Below, piece by piece: positions 12,721-20,794 of a DNA stretch of 64,000 nucleotides (position 1 is its first letter; each line of letters opens with the position of its first letter). The stretch is from Streptomyces malachitofuscus (GTDB lineage: Bacteria > Actinomycetota > Actinomycetes > Streptomycetales > Streptomycetaceae). A model generated the notes under the pieces. That model worked only from the letters and a program-made list of their open reading frames with translations. It had not been told where the DNA came from and searched no databases. The stretch lies in the NCBI RefSeq assembly GCF_014650055.1, contig NZ_BMUF01000005.1:1-64000 (forward strand), written 5' to 3'. The position numbers and the translations under genes are program-made.

Positions 12721-15101
12721 GCGCCGAGCGTCTGCCCGGGCATCCGACGGCGGGGCCCGCGGGGGTGTCCGCCGACTCGCCCGTAGGCAGGCTCGCGGCC
12801 ACCGTGGACCGGCTCAGCCGTGAGGTGCGGGCGGCACAGGCCGAGGCCGAGGGCCGGGCGCTGATCGAACTGGCCAAGGGCATCCTGGTCGAACGGCTGG
12901 GCTGCGGTCCCGCGCAGGCCGCCCGCCAGCTCACCGAGCTGACCGAGCAGGCCGGGACGACTCAGCTGGAGTTCGCGGTCGAGGTCATCAACCAGGCCGC
13001 CCGGGACCGGATGTCCGAGGTGACGGACGCCTTCCTGGCCGCCACCCGGGCCGCCGGGGACGCGGGGCCCGAGCCTGCCGCCGTACGGCTGCGCGCGGCC
13101 GAGAGCGGGGCGCTGGCCGCGGACGACACCCAGGCCGTGGCCGAGTCCCTCCTCGAACAGGCGCTGCGCCCGCTGGGCGCGGTGGCCGTGGCGATCTGGG
13201 CGGCCGGCGCCGACGGGTCGCTCACCCTCGCGGGCAGCGCCGGGTTCTCCCCCGCCGAGGCGGCGCGCTGGTACTACGTGCCGCCGGACGTGGCGACGGT
13301 GGCCCGGTGCGCCCTCGCGGAGCGCGACGGCCTGTGGATCGGGTCGACGGCCGACCGCGGTCTGCCCAGCGTCGGCCGGCACCACTACCCGGAGGGCGGC
13401 AGGGCGGCCGTTCCGGCCGGTACCGGGGGGCGGGTGTACGGCGTGCTGGAGATCGTCTGGCCGGCTCCGCTGCCCGAACAGCCGCCGCAGATCGTCCGCC
13501 AGGTGGAGGCCCTGGCCGAGCTGTGCGCGCACACCCTGGAGACGTACACGCCGCCGAGCGGCCCGGCCCGGCGGCCGCAGGTGCCGGCGGACGCCGCGGA
13601 GCTGATGGACCTGGCCGACGGGCTGTACGACCCGGCCCTGGTCCTGGTGCCGCACCTGGACGCCTCCGGGAACCTGCTGGACTTCCGCATCCAGCACGTC
13701 AACAGCCGCTTCCTGGACCCGGCGGGCCGGCCGCGTGCCATGGTCAGCGGTGCGCTGCTGCTGGAGGCGTATCCGATGGCCGCCGGGAACAGCGAGCTGT
13801 TCCAGCGGATCGAGCGGGTGTACGCCACGGGTGAGCCGTTCCGGGCCCGGCGGATGAACCTCACCGCCCTGGTCGACCAGGTGCCGCTGGCCGCGGTCGC
13901 GGACATCAGTGTCAGCCGGCACGGCTCCGGCATCCTGTTCATCTGGCGGATCGAGGACGAGACGGCCCGCCTGGCGAGCCTGCTCCAGCACGCCCAGCGG
14001 CTCGGCCGGATCGGCGGTTTCGAGGAGAACCTGCTGACCGGGGAGATCACCTGGAACGGTCAGCTGTTCGATCTGTACGGGCGGCCGCCGACCAGCTCTC
14101 CGGTGCCGCTCGAGGAACTGCCCGCGCACGCCCACCCGGACGACGCGGTCACCATCGGCCGTTTCCTGCGCACGCTGCTGCACCACCGGCGGCCTGCCTC
14201 CGCGGCCTTCCGGCTGCAACGGCCCGACGGGGTGACCCGGCACATCCGCGTCGTCGCCGAGCCGGTCCTGGACACCGACGGCAGGCTGCTCACGACCCGC
14301 GGCGCCTACCAGGACATCTCCGCCCAGCACTGGACGGAGGTGGCGCTGGCCGCCACCCGCGACCAGCTGGCCCACACCGAGCAGCACGCCAGCGAGCGGG
14401 ACCGGCTGGCGCTGCAGTTGCAGCGCGCGATCATGCCGCCGACCCAGGCGCCGCTGCAGGTGCCGGGCCTCGACGTGGCCGTCCGCTACCGGCCCGCGGA
14501 GGCCGAGCAGCTGGTGGGCGGCGACTGGTACGACGCCGTGGTGCTGCCGTCCCGGCTGGTGCTGCTCTGTGTGGGAGACGTCGCGGGGCACGGCATAGAG
14601 GCGGCGACCAGCATGGTCGTCCTGCGCAACGCGCTGCGGGGCCTCGCCGTGACCGGCGCCGGCCCCGGGCAGCTGCTGTCGTGGCTGAACATCGTGGCGC
14701 ACCATCTCACGGGCGGCGTCAGCGCCACCGCGGTCTGCGGCCTGTACGACCCGGCCTCGCGCACGCTGCGGTGGGCGCGGGCGGGTCATCTGCCGCCGGT
14801 GCTGGTGCGCGGTTCCGAGGCGGCTCCGCTTCCGTTGGTACGCGGGCTGCTGCTGGGCGCCGTACCGGAGGCGTCGTACGAGGAGGCGGAGGTGCGGCTG
14901 GCCGCCGAGGACAATCTGCTGATGTACACGGACGGTCTGATCGAACGCCGGGACCGCAGCGTGGAGGAGTCCCTGACCCATCTGCTGGGTACGGCCGCGA
15001 CGGCCCCGGGCACCCTCGACCAGCGGCTGGACCGGCTGCTCACGTACAGCAGGTCGGACACCGACGACGACACCTGCATCGTGGGAATCCGGGTGGGATG
15101 A
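12717..15101 (+). CDS. ANTAR-GAF-PAS-PP2C protein phosphatase (SpoIIE family)
   Basis: A 794-residue protein. Residues ~22-85 (AEGRALIELAKGILVERLGC and following) form an ANTAR-type helical domain, normally an RNA-binding output. Then come a GAF domain (~120-275), two PAS-like segments (~300-390 and ~430-540, the second with GGFEENLLTGEITWNG), a short coiled coil, and a C-terminal SpoIIE/RsbU phosphatase (~570-794). The phosphatase has VGGDWYDAV, CVGDVAGHGIEA, YTDGLIERRD and SDTDDDTCIV metal-binding motifs. It should dephosphorylate a STAS antagonist, likely the product of the gene at 15204. ATGA overlap with the hybrid kinase implies co-translation. The N-terminal position of the ANTAR domain is unusual. 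Confidence 0.92.
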
Positions 15102-15132
15102 GCCCGCTCGCCGCGACGGACGGCGGGCCGAG

Positions 15133-15157
15133 GCATGGGCGGGCGATTCGGGGGTAC
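15133..15157 (+). promoter_or_regulatory. SigB-type promoter of the STAS/stressosome operon
   Basis: GCAT, a 15-base spacer and GGGTAC fit the Streptomyces stress-sigma consensus exactly. The -10 ends 46 bp before the GTG of the STAS gene. It would let a stress sigma factor drive the partner-switching operon independently of the upstream kinase. Confidence 0.72.
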
Positions 15158-15203
15158 GCGCGGCTGCGCGACGAAGAGCTTGATCACCTTGTTGGAGGTA
15201 CTC

Positions 15204-15596
15204 GTGCACATTGCCCAGGACCCGTTGTCCGTCGAGGTGACCCTTCCGCGTGAGGATGTGGCCCTTCTTACGGTGGAGGGCTACTTGGACGTCGACACGG
15301 CGACCGAGTTCCAGCACCACCTGGCGAACCAGCTGCACCACGGCCGCCGGCACTTCCTGCTGGACCTGTCGGCGGTCCCCTTCATGGACTCGTCCGGCAT
15401 GAACATCATCCTGCGCGTGTACCAGGAGGCGCGCGAGCTGCCGGGGAGCGTGCACATCATCGCGCCTGCTCCCGCCGTGCGCCGCATCCTGGACCTGACG
15501 GGAGTGAGCATCACCGTCCCGGTCTCGGAGAGCGTCGACGAGGCGCTGGAGCGGGTCGACGGGATGCCGGACGCACCGGCCGAACCGGACGCCTGA
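15204..15596 (+). CDS. STAS-domain anti-sigma factor antagonist
   Basis: A 130-residue single STAS protein (RsbV/BldG-like). The phosphorylation loop is FMDSSGMNI, Ser near residue 63, preceded by the HFLLDLSAVP strand. When unphosphorylated, such proteins bind and sequester a GHKL anti-sigma kinase, releasing a sigma factor. The GTG at 15204 is set by TTGGAGGT at the right spacing and gives an N-terminus (VHIAQDPLSVEV) aligned with the domain. It sits between the ANTAR phosphatase and the RsbR gene with its own stress-sigma promoter 46 bp upstream. Either adjacent phosphatase could be its activator. Confidence 0.92.
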   Translation: MHIAQDPLSVEVTLPREDVALLTVEGYLDVDTATEFQHHLANQLHHGRRHFLLDLSAVPFMDSSGMNIILRVYQEARELPGSVHIIAPAPAVRRILDLTGVSITVPVSESVDEALERVDGMPDAPAEPDA

Positions 15597-15666
15597 ACAC
15601 ACACCCCGCGCCGCGGTGCCCGAGGTGGGCCCGGCACAGGGCGGCAACGACAAGGAGAGGAAACAC

Positions 15667-16557
15667 GTGCCGCAGCACGAAACGGGCGGGGCACCGGCGC
15701 ACGAGGTCAGGGACTTCCTGCTGCGCCGGAGCGAGCAGATCGCCCAGCGGTGGGCCGACGAGCCCCTGTTCCGCACGGTGTTCACGGTCTCCCGCGAGGA
15801 GGCGGTGGAGGCCGGCAAGGCGGTCGTCGACGCGCTCGCCCAGGTGGCCGACTCCCAGCGGGTCGAGGATCCGGACGCGGCCGGTTTCACCGGTGTGCGC
15901 GAGCAGCTGGCGCGGATGGGGGCGGCCCGCTCCCGCGCGGGGCTGTCCACCACCCAGGTGGCGGCCGAGCTGGCCGCGCTGCGTCCGCCGGTGGAGAACC
16001 TCCTGGTCGCCGATTTGGAGCAGGAGGCACCCGAGCGGCTGCGGGAGTGCTCGACGGTACTGAGCGTGCTGATGGGCACGCTGCGGCTGGTGGCCATGCA
16101 GACCGCGCTGAGCGAAATTCAGGCCCTGACCGACCGGCAGCGGCTCCAGCTGCTGGAGGTGGCGACCCCGGTGATCAAGCTCTGGGACGGCATCGTGGCG
16201 GTCCCGCTGATCGGGACGCTGGACAGCGCCCGCAGTCAGGTGGTGATGGAGACCCTGCTCGACGCGGTCGTCGACCAGCACGCCCGGTTCGCGATCCTCG
16301 ACATCACCGGTGTGCCCACCGTCGACTCGCTGGTGGCGCAGCATCTGATGAAGACGGTCGCCGCGGCCCGGCTGATGGGCGCGGAGTGCGTGGTGTCCGG
16401 CATCCGTCCGGCGATCGCGCAGACCATCGTGCACCTCGGGCTGGACCTCGGCACGGTGAAGACCCGGGCGAGCCTCGCCGACGCCCTCGGGTACTGCCTG
16501 CACGAGCTGGGGGCGAACATCGTGAACGCGACACCCGACGGCGCGGGCCGACGGTGA
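15667..16557 (+). CDS. rsbR: RsbR-type stressosome sensor (RsbRD-like N-domain plus STAS)
   Basis: A 296-residue protein with an N-terminal all-helical sensor-like domain (~1-160, including LRRSEQIAQRWADEPLF) and a C-terminal STAS domain (~170-285). The STAS core carries DITGVPTVDS with the Thr that RsbT phosphorylates in Bacillus RsbR, and a second candidate Thr in RPAIAQTI. RsbR and RsbS assemble the stressosome scaffold that captures RsbT. The GTG at 15667 follows GGAGAGGAAAC. Its stop overlaps the next start (GTGA), coupling it to RsbS. The N-terminal fold differs from the globin-like domain of Bacillus RsbRA and is closer to RsbRD types. Confidence 0.9.
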   Translation: MPQHETGGAPAHEVRDFLLRRSEQIAQRWADEPLFRTVFTVSREEAVEAGKAVVDALAQVADSQRVEDPDAAGFTGVREQLARMGAARSRAGLSTTQVAAELAALRPPVENLLVADLEQEAPERLRECSTVLSVLMGTLRLVAMQTALSEIQALTDRQRLQLLEVATPVIKLWDGIVAVPLIGTLDSARSQVVMETLLDAVVDQHARFAILDITGVPTVDSLVAQHLMKTVAAARLMGAECVVSGIRPAIAQTIVHLGLDLGTVKTRASLADALGYCLHELGANIVNATPDGAGRR

Positions 16558-16973
16558 GCGAGGGCTTCTCCCGCCCGGTCGCGGGACATGTGCCGGTGCT
16601 CAGGCTGGGGGACGTCCTCCTGGTCACCCTTCAGGGCGACCTGCACGACAGCACGGCGTTCCAGCTCCAGCAGGACCTCTCCGAGACGATCGCCCGCAGC
16701 CGGGTCACCGGGGTGGTGATCGACATCTCCGGTGTGGAGATCGTCGACTCCTTCCTCGGGCGGGTGCTGGCCGAGATCGCGGCCCAGACCGAGCTGCTGG
16801 CCGCGCGGACCGTGGTGGCCGGGATGCGGCCCGCGGTCGCCATCACCCTGGTGGAGCTCGGGCTGACGCTGCCCGGGCTGCGGACCGCGCTCACCACCGA
16901 GGCGGCACTGGAGCTCCTCGCGCAGCCCATCGTGCCGGGCCGGGCCGGCGGCGTGCGCGAGGAGAGCCCGTGA
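16554..16973 (+). CDS. rsbS: RsbS-type stressosome STAS protein
   Basis: A 139-residue single STAS domain. The loop VEIVDSFLGRVLAEI has Ser near residue 66, matching the RsbT-phosphorylated serine of Bacillus RsbS (DSFxGR is characteristic of RsbS rather than RsbV). It starts at a GTG overlapping the rsbR stop and ends overlapping the rsbT start, so R, S and T are translated as a unit. Role: core of the stressosome shell that holds RsbT until stress. Confidence 0.92.
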   Translation: MSEGFSRPVAGHVPVLRLGDVLLVTLQGDLHDSTAFQLQQDLSETIARSRVTGVVIDISGVEIVDSFLGRVLAEIAAQTELLAARTVVAGMRPAVAITLVELGLTLPGLRTALTTEAALELLAQPIVPGRAGGVREESP

Positions 16974-17413
16974 TGGACACCGGCGCGGGCGTGGAGGCCC
17001 GCCTGCCCATCCGGTCGGACATGGATCTGGTGTGGGTGCGTCAGCATGTGCGGCAGGCCGCCGCCAAGCTCGGCTTCGGTCTGGTGGAACAGACGAAGCT
17101 GGTGACGGCCGCCAGCGAACTGGCGCGCAACGCCCTGGTCCACGGCGGGGGCGGTGTGATGGAGGCGTCGCACGTCACCGCCGAGGGGACCGACGGGCTG
17201 CGGCTCTCGTTCAGCGACTCGGGACCGGGCATCGCCGATCTCGACCGGGCGCTCAGCGACGGCTACACCTCCGGCGGCGGGCTGGGGATGGGACTGGGCG
17301 GCGCGCGGCGGCTCGTGCACGACTTCGCGGTCGAGAGCACCCCCGGGTCGGGCACCACGGTGCGGGTGACCTCGTGGGTGGCCCGGCCGCCGCGTCCGCG
17401 CGAGGACCTCTGA
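16973..17413 (+). CDS. rsbT: RsbT-type serine/threonine switch kinase
   Basis: A 146-residue GHKL kinase. Motifs: N box ASELARNALVHGGGG, G1 DSGPGIADLDRALSDGYT and G2 GGGLGMGLGGARRLV, all in RsbT order. It should phosphorylate RsbS and RsbR in response to stress and, once released, activate a downstream PP2C phosphatase of RsbU type. The ATG at 16973 follows GGAGAG at good spacing; a GTG at 16970 directly before it is an alternative. Its stop overlaps the next start. Candidate RsbU-like targets in the window are the phosphatases at 12717 and 18941. Confidence 0.92.
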   Translation: MDTGAGVEARLPIRSDMDLVWVRQHVRQAAAKLGFGLVEQTKLVTAASELARNALVHGGGGVMEASHVTAEGTDGLRLSFSDSGPGIADLDRALSDGYTSGGGLGMGLGGARRLVHDFAVESTPGSGTTVRVTSWVARPPRPREDL

Positions 17414-18468
17414 TGCCCCGCGTGTGGGACGTACCGGTCCAGGACCCGACCCGGGTGCGGGACGTCCGGGTCGCGGCGGAGGAGGCGGCGGCCCTGGCCG
17501 GGCTGGACGATCAGCGCACCGCCTCCGTGGCGCTGGTGGCGACCGAGCTCGCCACCAACCTCCTCAAGCACGCGCAGGCGGGTCAGGTGCTCATCGACGT
17601 GGTGGCCCCGTCCGTACCCCGGGAAGGCCTGCCGGGCAGGGCGGTGCAGATCACCGCGATCGACCACGGGCCGGGGATCGCCGATGTGGACACCGCGCTG
17701 CGGGACGGGTTCTCCTCGAGCGGCTCGCTCGGCGCGGGCCTCGGCACCTGCCGCCGTCTCTCCGACGACTTCGGCCTGCACAGCGTGCCCGGCCGGGGCA
17801 CCGTGGCGGTGGCCCGCATCGGCCGTCCGGGCCGGGGCGAGGACGCCTCGGGCGGGCCCGGTGTGCACGCCGGCGGGGTCAACGTCCCGTTCGCCGGCGC
17901 GGACTTCTCGGGGGACGCCTGGGCCTGGGTCAGGTCCGGTGACCGGTTGACGCTGATGCTGGCCGACGGGCTGGGGCACGGCAGCGAGGCGGCCCGTGCG
18001 TCGACCGCCGCCGTCGAGGAGCTGCGCCACTGGGCCCGGCTGCCGCCCGCCGAGATGCTGCAGAAGCTCCACACGGCCCTGGCCGGGACCCGGGGCGCGG
18101 CGGTCGCCGTGGCCCAGCTCGACGTCTGGACGGGCCTGCTGCGCTTCGCCGGGATCGGCAATGTGTCGGCCCGGCTGCGGGAGGGCGACCGCTGGCGCTC
18201 CCTGCTGTCCCGGCCGGGCATCGTCGGAGTGCACCGGCCCAACACGGTGCGCGAGGACGAGGTTCCCTGGACCTCCGAGAGCCTGCTGATCCTGCACACG
18301 GACGGTCTGCCCGGCCGCTGGACGCCGCCTCCCGGCACCGGCCGGCCGCCGGCCGACCCGGCCGTGACGGCGGCCGTGACCGTCCGGGACGCCGGAAGTC
18401 CCGCCCGCCCGGTCCGCGACGACACCGCCGTGGCCGTGCTCGCCCCCGTCCCGTCGGAGCACCCATGA
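17413..18468 (+). CDS. GHKL ATPase-PP2C fusion, RsbX-like
   Basis: A 351-residue protein fusing an RsbT-like ATPase (~1-135: VATELATNLLKHA, DHGPGIADVDTALRDG, SLGAGLGTCRRL) to a small PP2C phosphatase (~150-345: MLADGLGHGSEAARAS, LLILHTDGLPG, RDDTAVAVLAP). Bacillus RsbX is the phosphatase that resets RsbS-P and RsbR-P, and the PP2C half matches that size and position. Here it is fused to a kinase-fold module, so one protein may combine opposing or regulatory functions. The ATG overlaps the rsbT stop. The family is common in actinobacteria and proteobacteria after RsbRST, but its fused activity is poorly described. Confidence 0.9.
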   Translation: MPRVWDVPVQDPTRVRDVRVAAEEAAALAGLDDQRTASVALVATELATNLLKHAQAGQVLIDVVAPSVPREGLPGRAVQITAIDHGPGIADVDTALRDGFSSSGSLGAGLGTCRRLSDDFGLHSVPGRGTVAVARIGRPGRGEDASGGPGVHAGGVNVPFAGADFSGDAWAWVRSGDRLTLMLADGLGHGSEAARASTAAVEELRHWARLPPAEMLQKLHTALAGTRGAAVAVAQLDVWTGLLRFAGIGNVSARLREGDRWRSLLSRPGIVGVHRPNTVREDEVPWTSESLLILHTDGLPGRWTPPPGTGRPPADPAVTAAVTVRDAGSPARPVRDDTAVAVLAPVPSEHP

Positions 18469-18869
18469 CACCCACCCGGCCGACCGACACCACCCCGCAC
18501 CCGGCGCGCGCCGACACCACCGCCGCACGGCCCACCGCCACTCCCCCACACCCCCACCGGAACGCCACCACGCCCGCCCCTCCGCAACCCATGACACCCA
18601 CCCGGCCGACCAGCACCGCCACACACCCGGCGCGCGCCGACACCACCGCCGCACGGCCCACCGCCACTCCCCCACACCCCCACCGGAACGCCACCACGCC
18701 CGCCCCTCCGCAACCCATGACACCCACCCGGCCGACCAGCACCGCCACACACCCGGCGCGCGCCGACACCACCGCCGCACGGCCCACCGCCACTCCCCCA
18801 CACCCCCACCGGAACGCCACCACGCCCGCCCCTCCGCGACCCATGACACCCACCCGGCCGACCAGCACC
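18465..18869 (+). repeat. 126-bp tandem minisatellite
   Basis: Units start at 18465, 18591 and 18717, with a 27-bp partial copy at 18843. Units two and three appear to differ by one base (CAACCC versus CGACCC at the end). Unit one differs in the GACACCACCCCGCAC part. The copies are contiguous with no spacers. Confidence 0.95.
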
Positions 18870-18944
18870 CCCGTGGATCTGCTGCACGTGCCGCGTGGCG
18901 CCGTTGCGGTCGTTGCGGGGCGTGATGTGTCGGGGCGGCCATGA
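18465..18944 (+). CDS. Thr/Pro/Ala-rich tandem-repeat protein, uncharacterised
   Basis: A 159-residue open frame made of three 42-residue repeats (each beginning MTPTRPT and containing PHPHRNATTPAPP) plus a partial fourth and a 23-residue unique tail (VDLLHVPRGAVAVVAGRDV). It starts in an ATGA overlap with the RsbX-like gene and ends in an ATGA overlap with the next phosphatase, so ribosomes could traverse it. No domain, signal peptide or membrane segment is visible; composition implies disorder. GC3 within a repeat is about 83%, lower than neighbouring genes, and the reverse strand is also open through the repeats. Coding status is therefore uncertain, though a unit that is a multiple of three and both overlaps favour translation. 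Confidence 0.55.
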   Translation: MTPTRPTDTTPHPARADTTAARPTATPPHPHRNATTPAPPQPMTPTRPTSTATHPARADTTAARPTATPPHPHRNATTPAPPQPMTPTRPTSTATHPARADTTAARPTATPPHPHRNATTPAPPRPMTPTRPTSTPVDLLHVPRGAVAVVAGRDVSGRP

Positions 18945-20662
18945 CGCGTGTCTGGCGGATCGGGACGGTCACCGAGGCGGCGTGCGCCCGGGTCGCCGTC
19001 GCGCGGCTGGCGGCGGCGTACGGGGTGCCCACCGTGGACCGCACCCGGCTGGCCACGGCGCTCGGCGGCCACCTGCGGCAGTGCCTCACCAAGGGCGGCA
19101 CCTGGGAGCTCCGGCTGGAGGAACCGGACGCGGCCGCCGAGCAGGCGGTCCTGCGCGCCGTGGTGAGCCCCTCCCCCGGTGCGGACGCCTCCGTCCGCGC
19201 CCCCTGGACGGTGACCGTGCCCTGTCCCGGACCGGGGCGGACCGCGGCCGACGCCGGCCCGGAGAGCGAGGACGCGGCCGGACTGGCGGACGCGCTGCTG
19301 GGCGCCGATGAGGACACCGCCTCGGTGCTGGAGATGCTCGCCGAGCAGGAGGAGCTGGTCGCCTTCCACCGGGAGGAGCTGCATCAGACCAACCAGGGGG
19401 TTCTGGCGCTGCACGCCGAGCTGGACGCGGCCGGCAGGGCGCAGCGGGAGGCGTTCGCCGCCGAGCGCCGGGCGCGCGAGGAGGCGGAGAACGCCCGGCG
19501 GCGGCTGAGGTTCCTCGCCGACGCGAGCGCCACGCTCACCGCCTCGCTGAACCACGACGAGATCGTGCGCCGGCTGCCGGAACTCCTCGTCCCGCGGTAC
19601 GCCGGCGGAGTCGACGTATGGCTGTTCGACCACGAGGACGACCGGCACCCGCCCACCGCCCACCCGGGTGCTGCCGTCCTGGCCGCCCGCACCGGCCGTC
19701 CGCAGTACGCCGCCGACCACCCCGGAGGGCTGCCCGGCGTCGACGACCGGCCCCCGTCGGCCCTGGATCCGGCGCGGCCCCTGCTGTGCATCCCGCTGCT
19801 GACGCCGCGCAACGCCCCGCTGGGGGTGCTCACCCTGTGGCCGCCCGGTGAGCGCTGGGACCCGGACGACGCCGTGACGCTGATCGAGTTGGCCCGGCGG
19901 GCCGGCATCGCCATGGACAACGCCCGGCGTTTCGAGCACAACCGGGACATCGCCGAGACGCTGCAGCGCGCCCTGCTCACGGAGCTGCCGACGACACCGG
20001 GCCTGAGCCTGGCCGCCCGCTATCTGCCGGCCACGCACGGACTGAACATCGGCGGCGACTGGTACGACGCGTTCCGGCAGCGGGACGGCAGTCTGATCAC
20101 CGTCATCGGCGACGTCACCGGGCACGGGCTGCACGCGGCGGTGATGATGAGCCAGCTGCGCACCGCGCTGCGCGCCTACGCCGTCGACGGCGGCGGGCCT
20201 GGCCGGCTGCTGACCCGGCTGCACGGGTATCTGCGCCACCTCCAGCCGGACCTCTTCGCCACCGCGGTCATCGCTCGGTTCCATCCGGACGAGCACACGC
20301 TGACGTGGGCCGCGGCCGGTCATCCGCCTCCGGTGCTGCGGCTGCCCGACGGACGGGTGCGGATCCTGGACGCCAAACCGGGCGCGATGCTCGGCATTCC
20401 GCTGCGGCAGGAGATCGCCGACCACACCGAGCGGCTGACGCCCGGTTCGACGCTGGCGCTCTACACGGACGGGCTGGTCGAGCGGCGGGCCCTGGGCATC
20501 GACCCCGGCATCGAACGGCTCGCGGGGGCCCTCGGGGCGTACGGTTCCGACGCGCTGGACACGGATCTGGAGAAGTCGGCGGACCGGATCCTGCATCCGC
20601 TGCTGAGCGACTCCGAGCGCGACGACGACGTGTGTCTGCTGCTGTGCCATCTGCACCGCTGA
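18941..20662 (+). CDS. GAF-PP2C protein phosphatase (RsbU/SpoIIE family)
   Basis: A 573-residue protein. N-terminal ~115 residues (RIGTVTEAACARVAVARLAA) resemble a degenerate GHKL/HATPase module as found in partner-switch proteins. A coiled coil follows (~125-185, AEQEELVAFHREELHQTNQG), then GAF (~190-340), then PP2C (~360-573) with IGGDWYDAF, VIGDVTGHGLHAAVMM, YTDGLVERRA and DDDVCLLLC. It is the best candidate for the RsbU that RsbT would activate: same operon, last gene, coupled by ATGA. A second candidate is the ANTAR phosphatase upstream. Its product would be a dephosphorylated STAS antagonist. Confidence 0.92.
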   Translation: MTRVWRIGTVTEAACARVAVARLAAAYGVPTVDRTRLATALGGHLRQCLTKGGTWELRLEEPDAAAEQAVLRAVVSPSPGADASVRAPWTVTVPCPGPGRTAADAGPESEDAAGLADALLGADEDTASVLEMLAEQEELVAFHREELHQTNQGVLALHAELDAAGRAQREAFAAERRAREEAENARRRLRFLADASATLTASLNHDEIVRRLPELLVPRYAGGVDVWLFDHEDDRHPPTAHPGAAVLAARTGRPQYAADHPGGLPGVDDRPPSALDPARPLLCIPLLTPRNAPLGVLTLWPPGERWDPDDAVTLIELARRAGIAMDNARRFEHNRDIAETLQRALLTELPTTPGLSLAARYLPATHGLNIGGDWYDAFRQRDGSLITVIGDVTGHGLHAAVMMSQLRTALRAYAVDGGGPGRLLTRLHGYLRHLQPDLFATAVIARFHPDEHTLTWAAAGHPPPVLRLPDGRVRILDAKPGAMLGIPLRQEIADHTERLTPGSTLALYTDGLVERRALGIDPGIERLAGALGAYGSDALDTDLEKSADRILHPLLSDSERDDDVCLLLCHLHR

Positions 20663-20794
20663 GGCGCGCCCGGCCGCGGTGACCGTCGGGCCTTCCCGGT
20701 GCGTTCCCGGGCGGGTGCGGGCATCGTGGTGCTGAACAGGGGCACGCGTCAGGCATCGACGGCCGAGGCGGACCGCCTGCAGCCGGAGGAAGGG

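Noticed and set aside
18465..18842. CRISPR-like array
   Set aside because: Units are 126 bp, contiguous and without spacers; it is a minisatellite.
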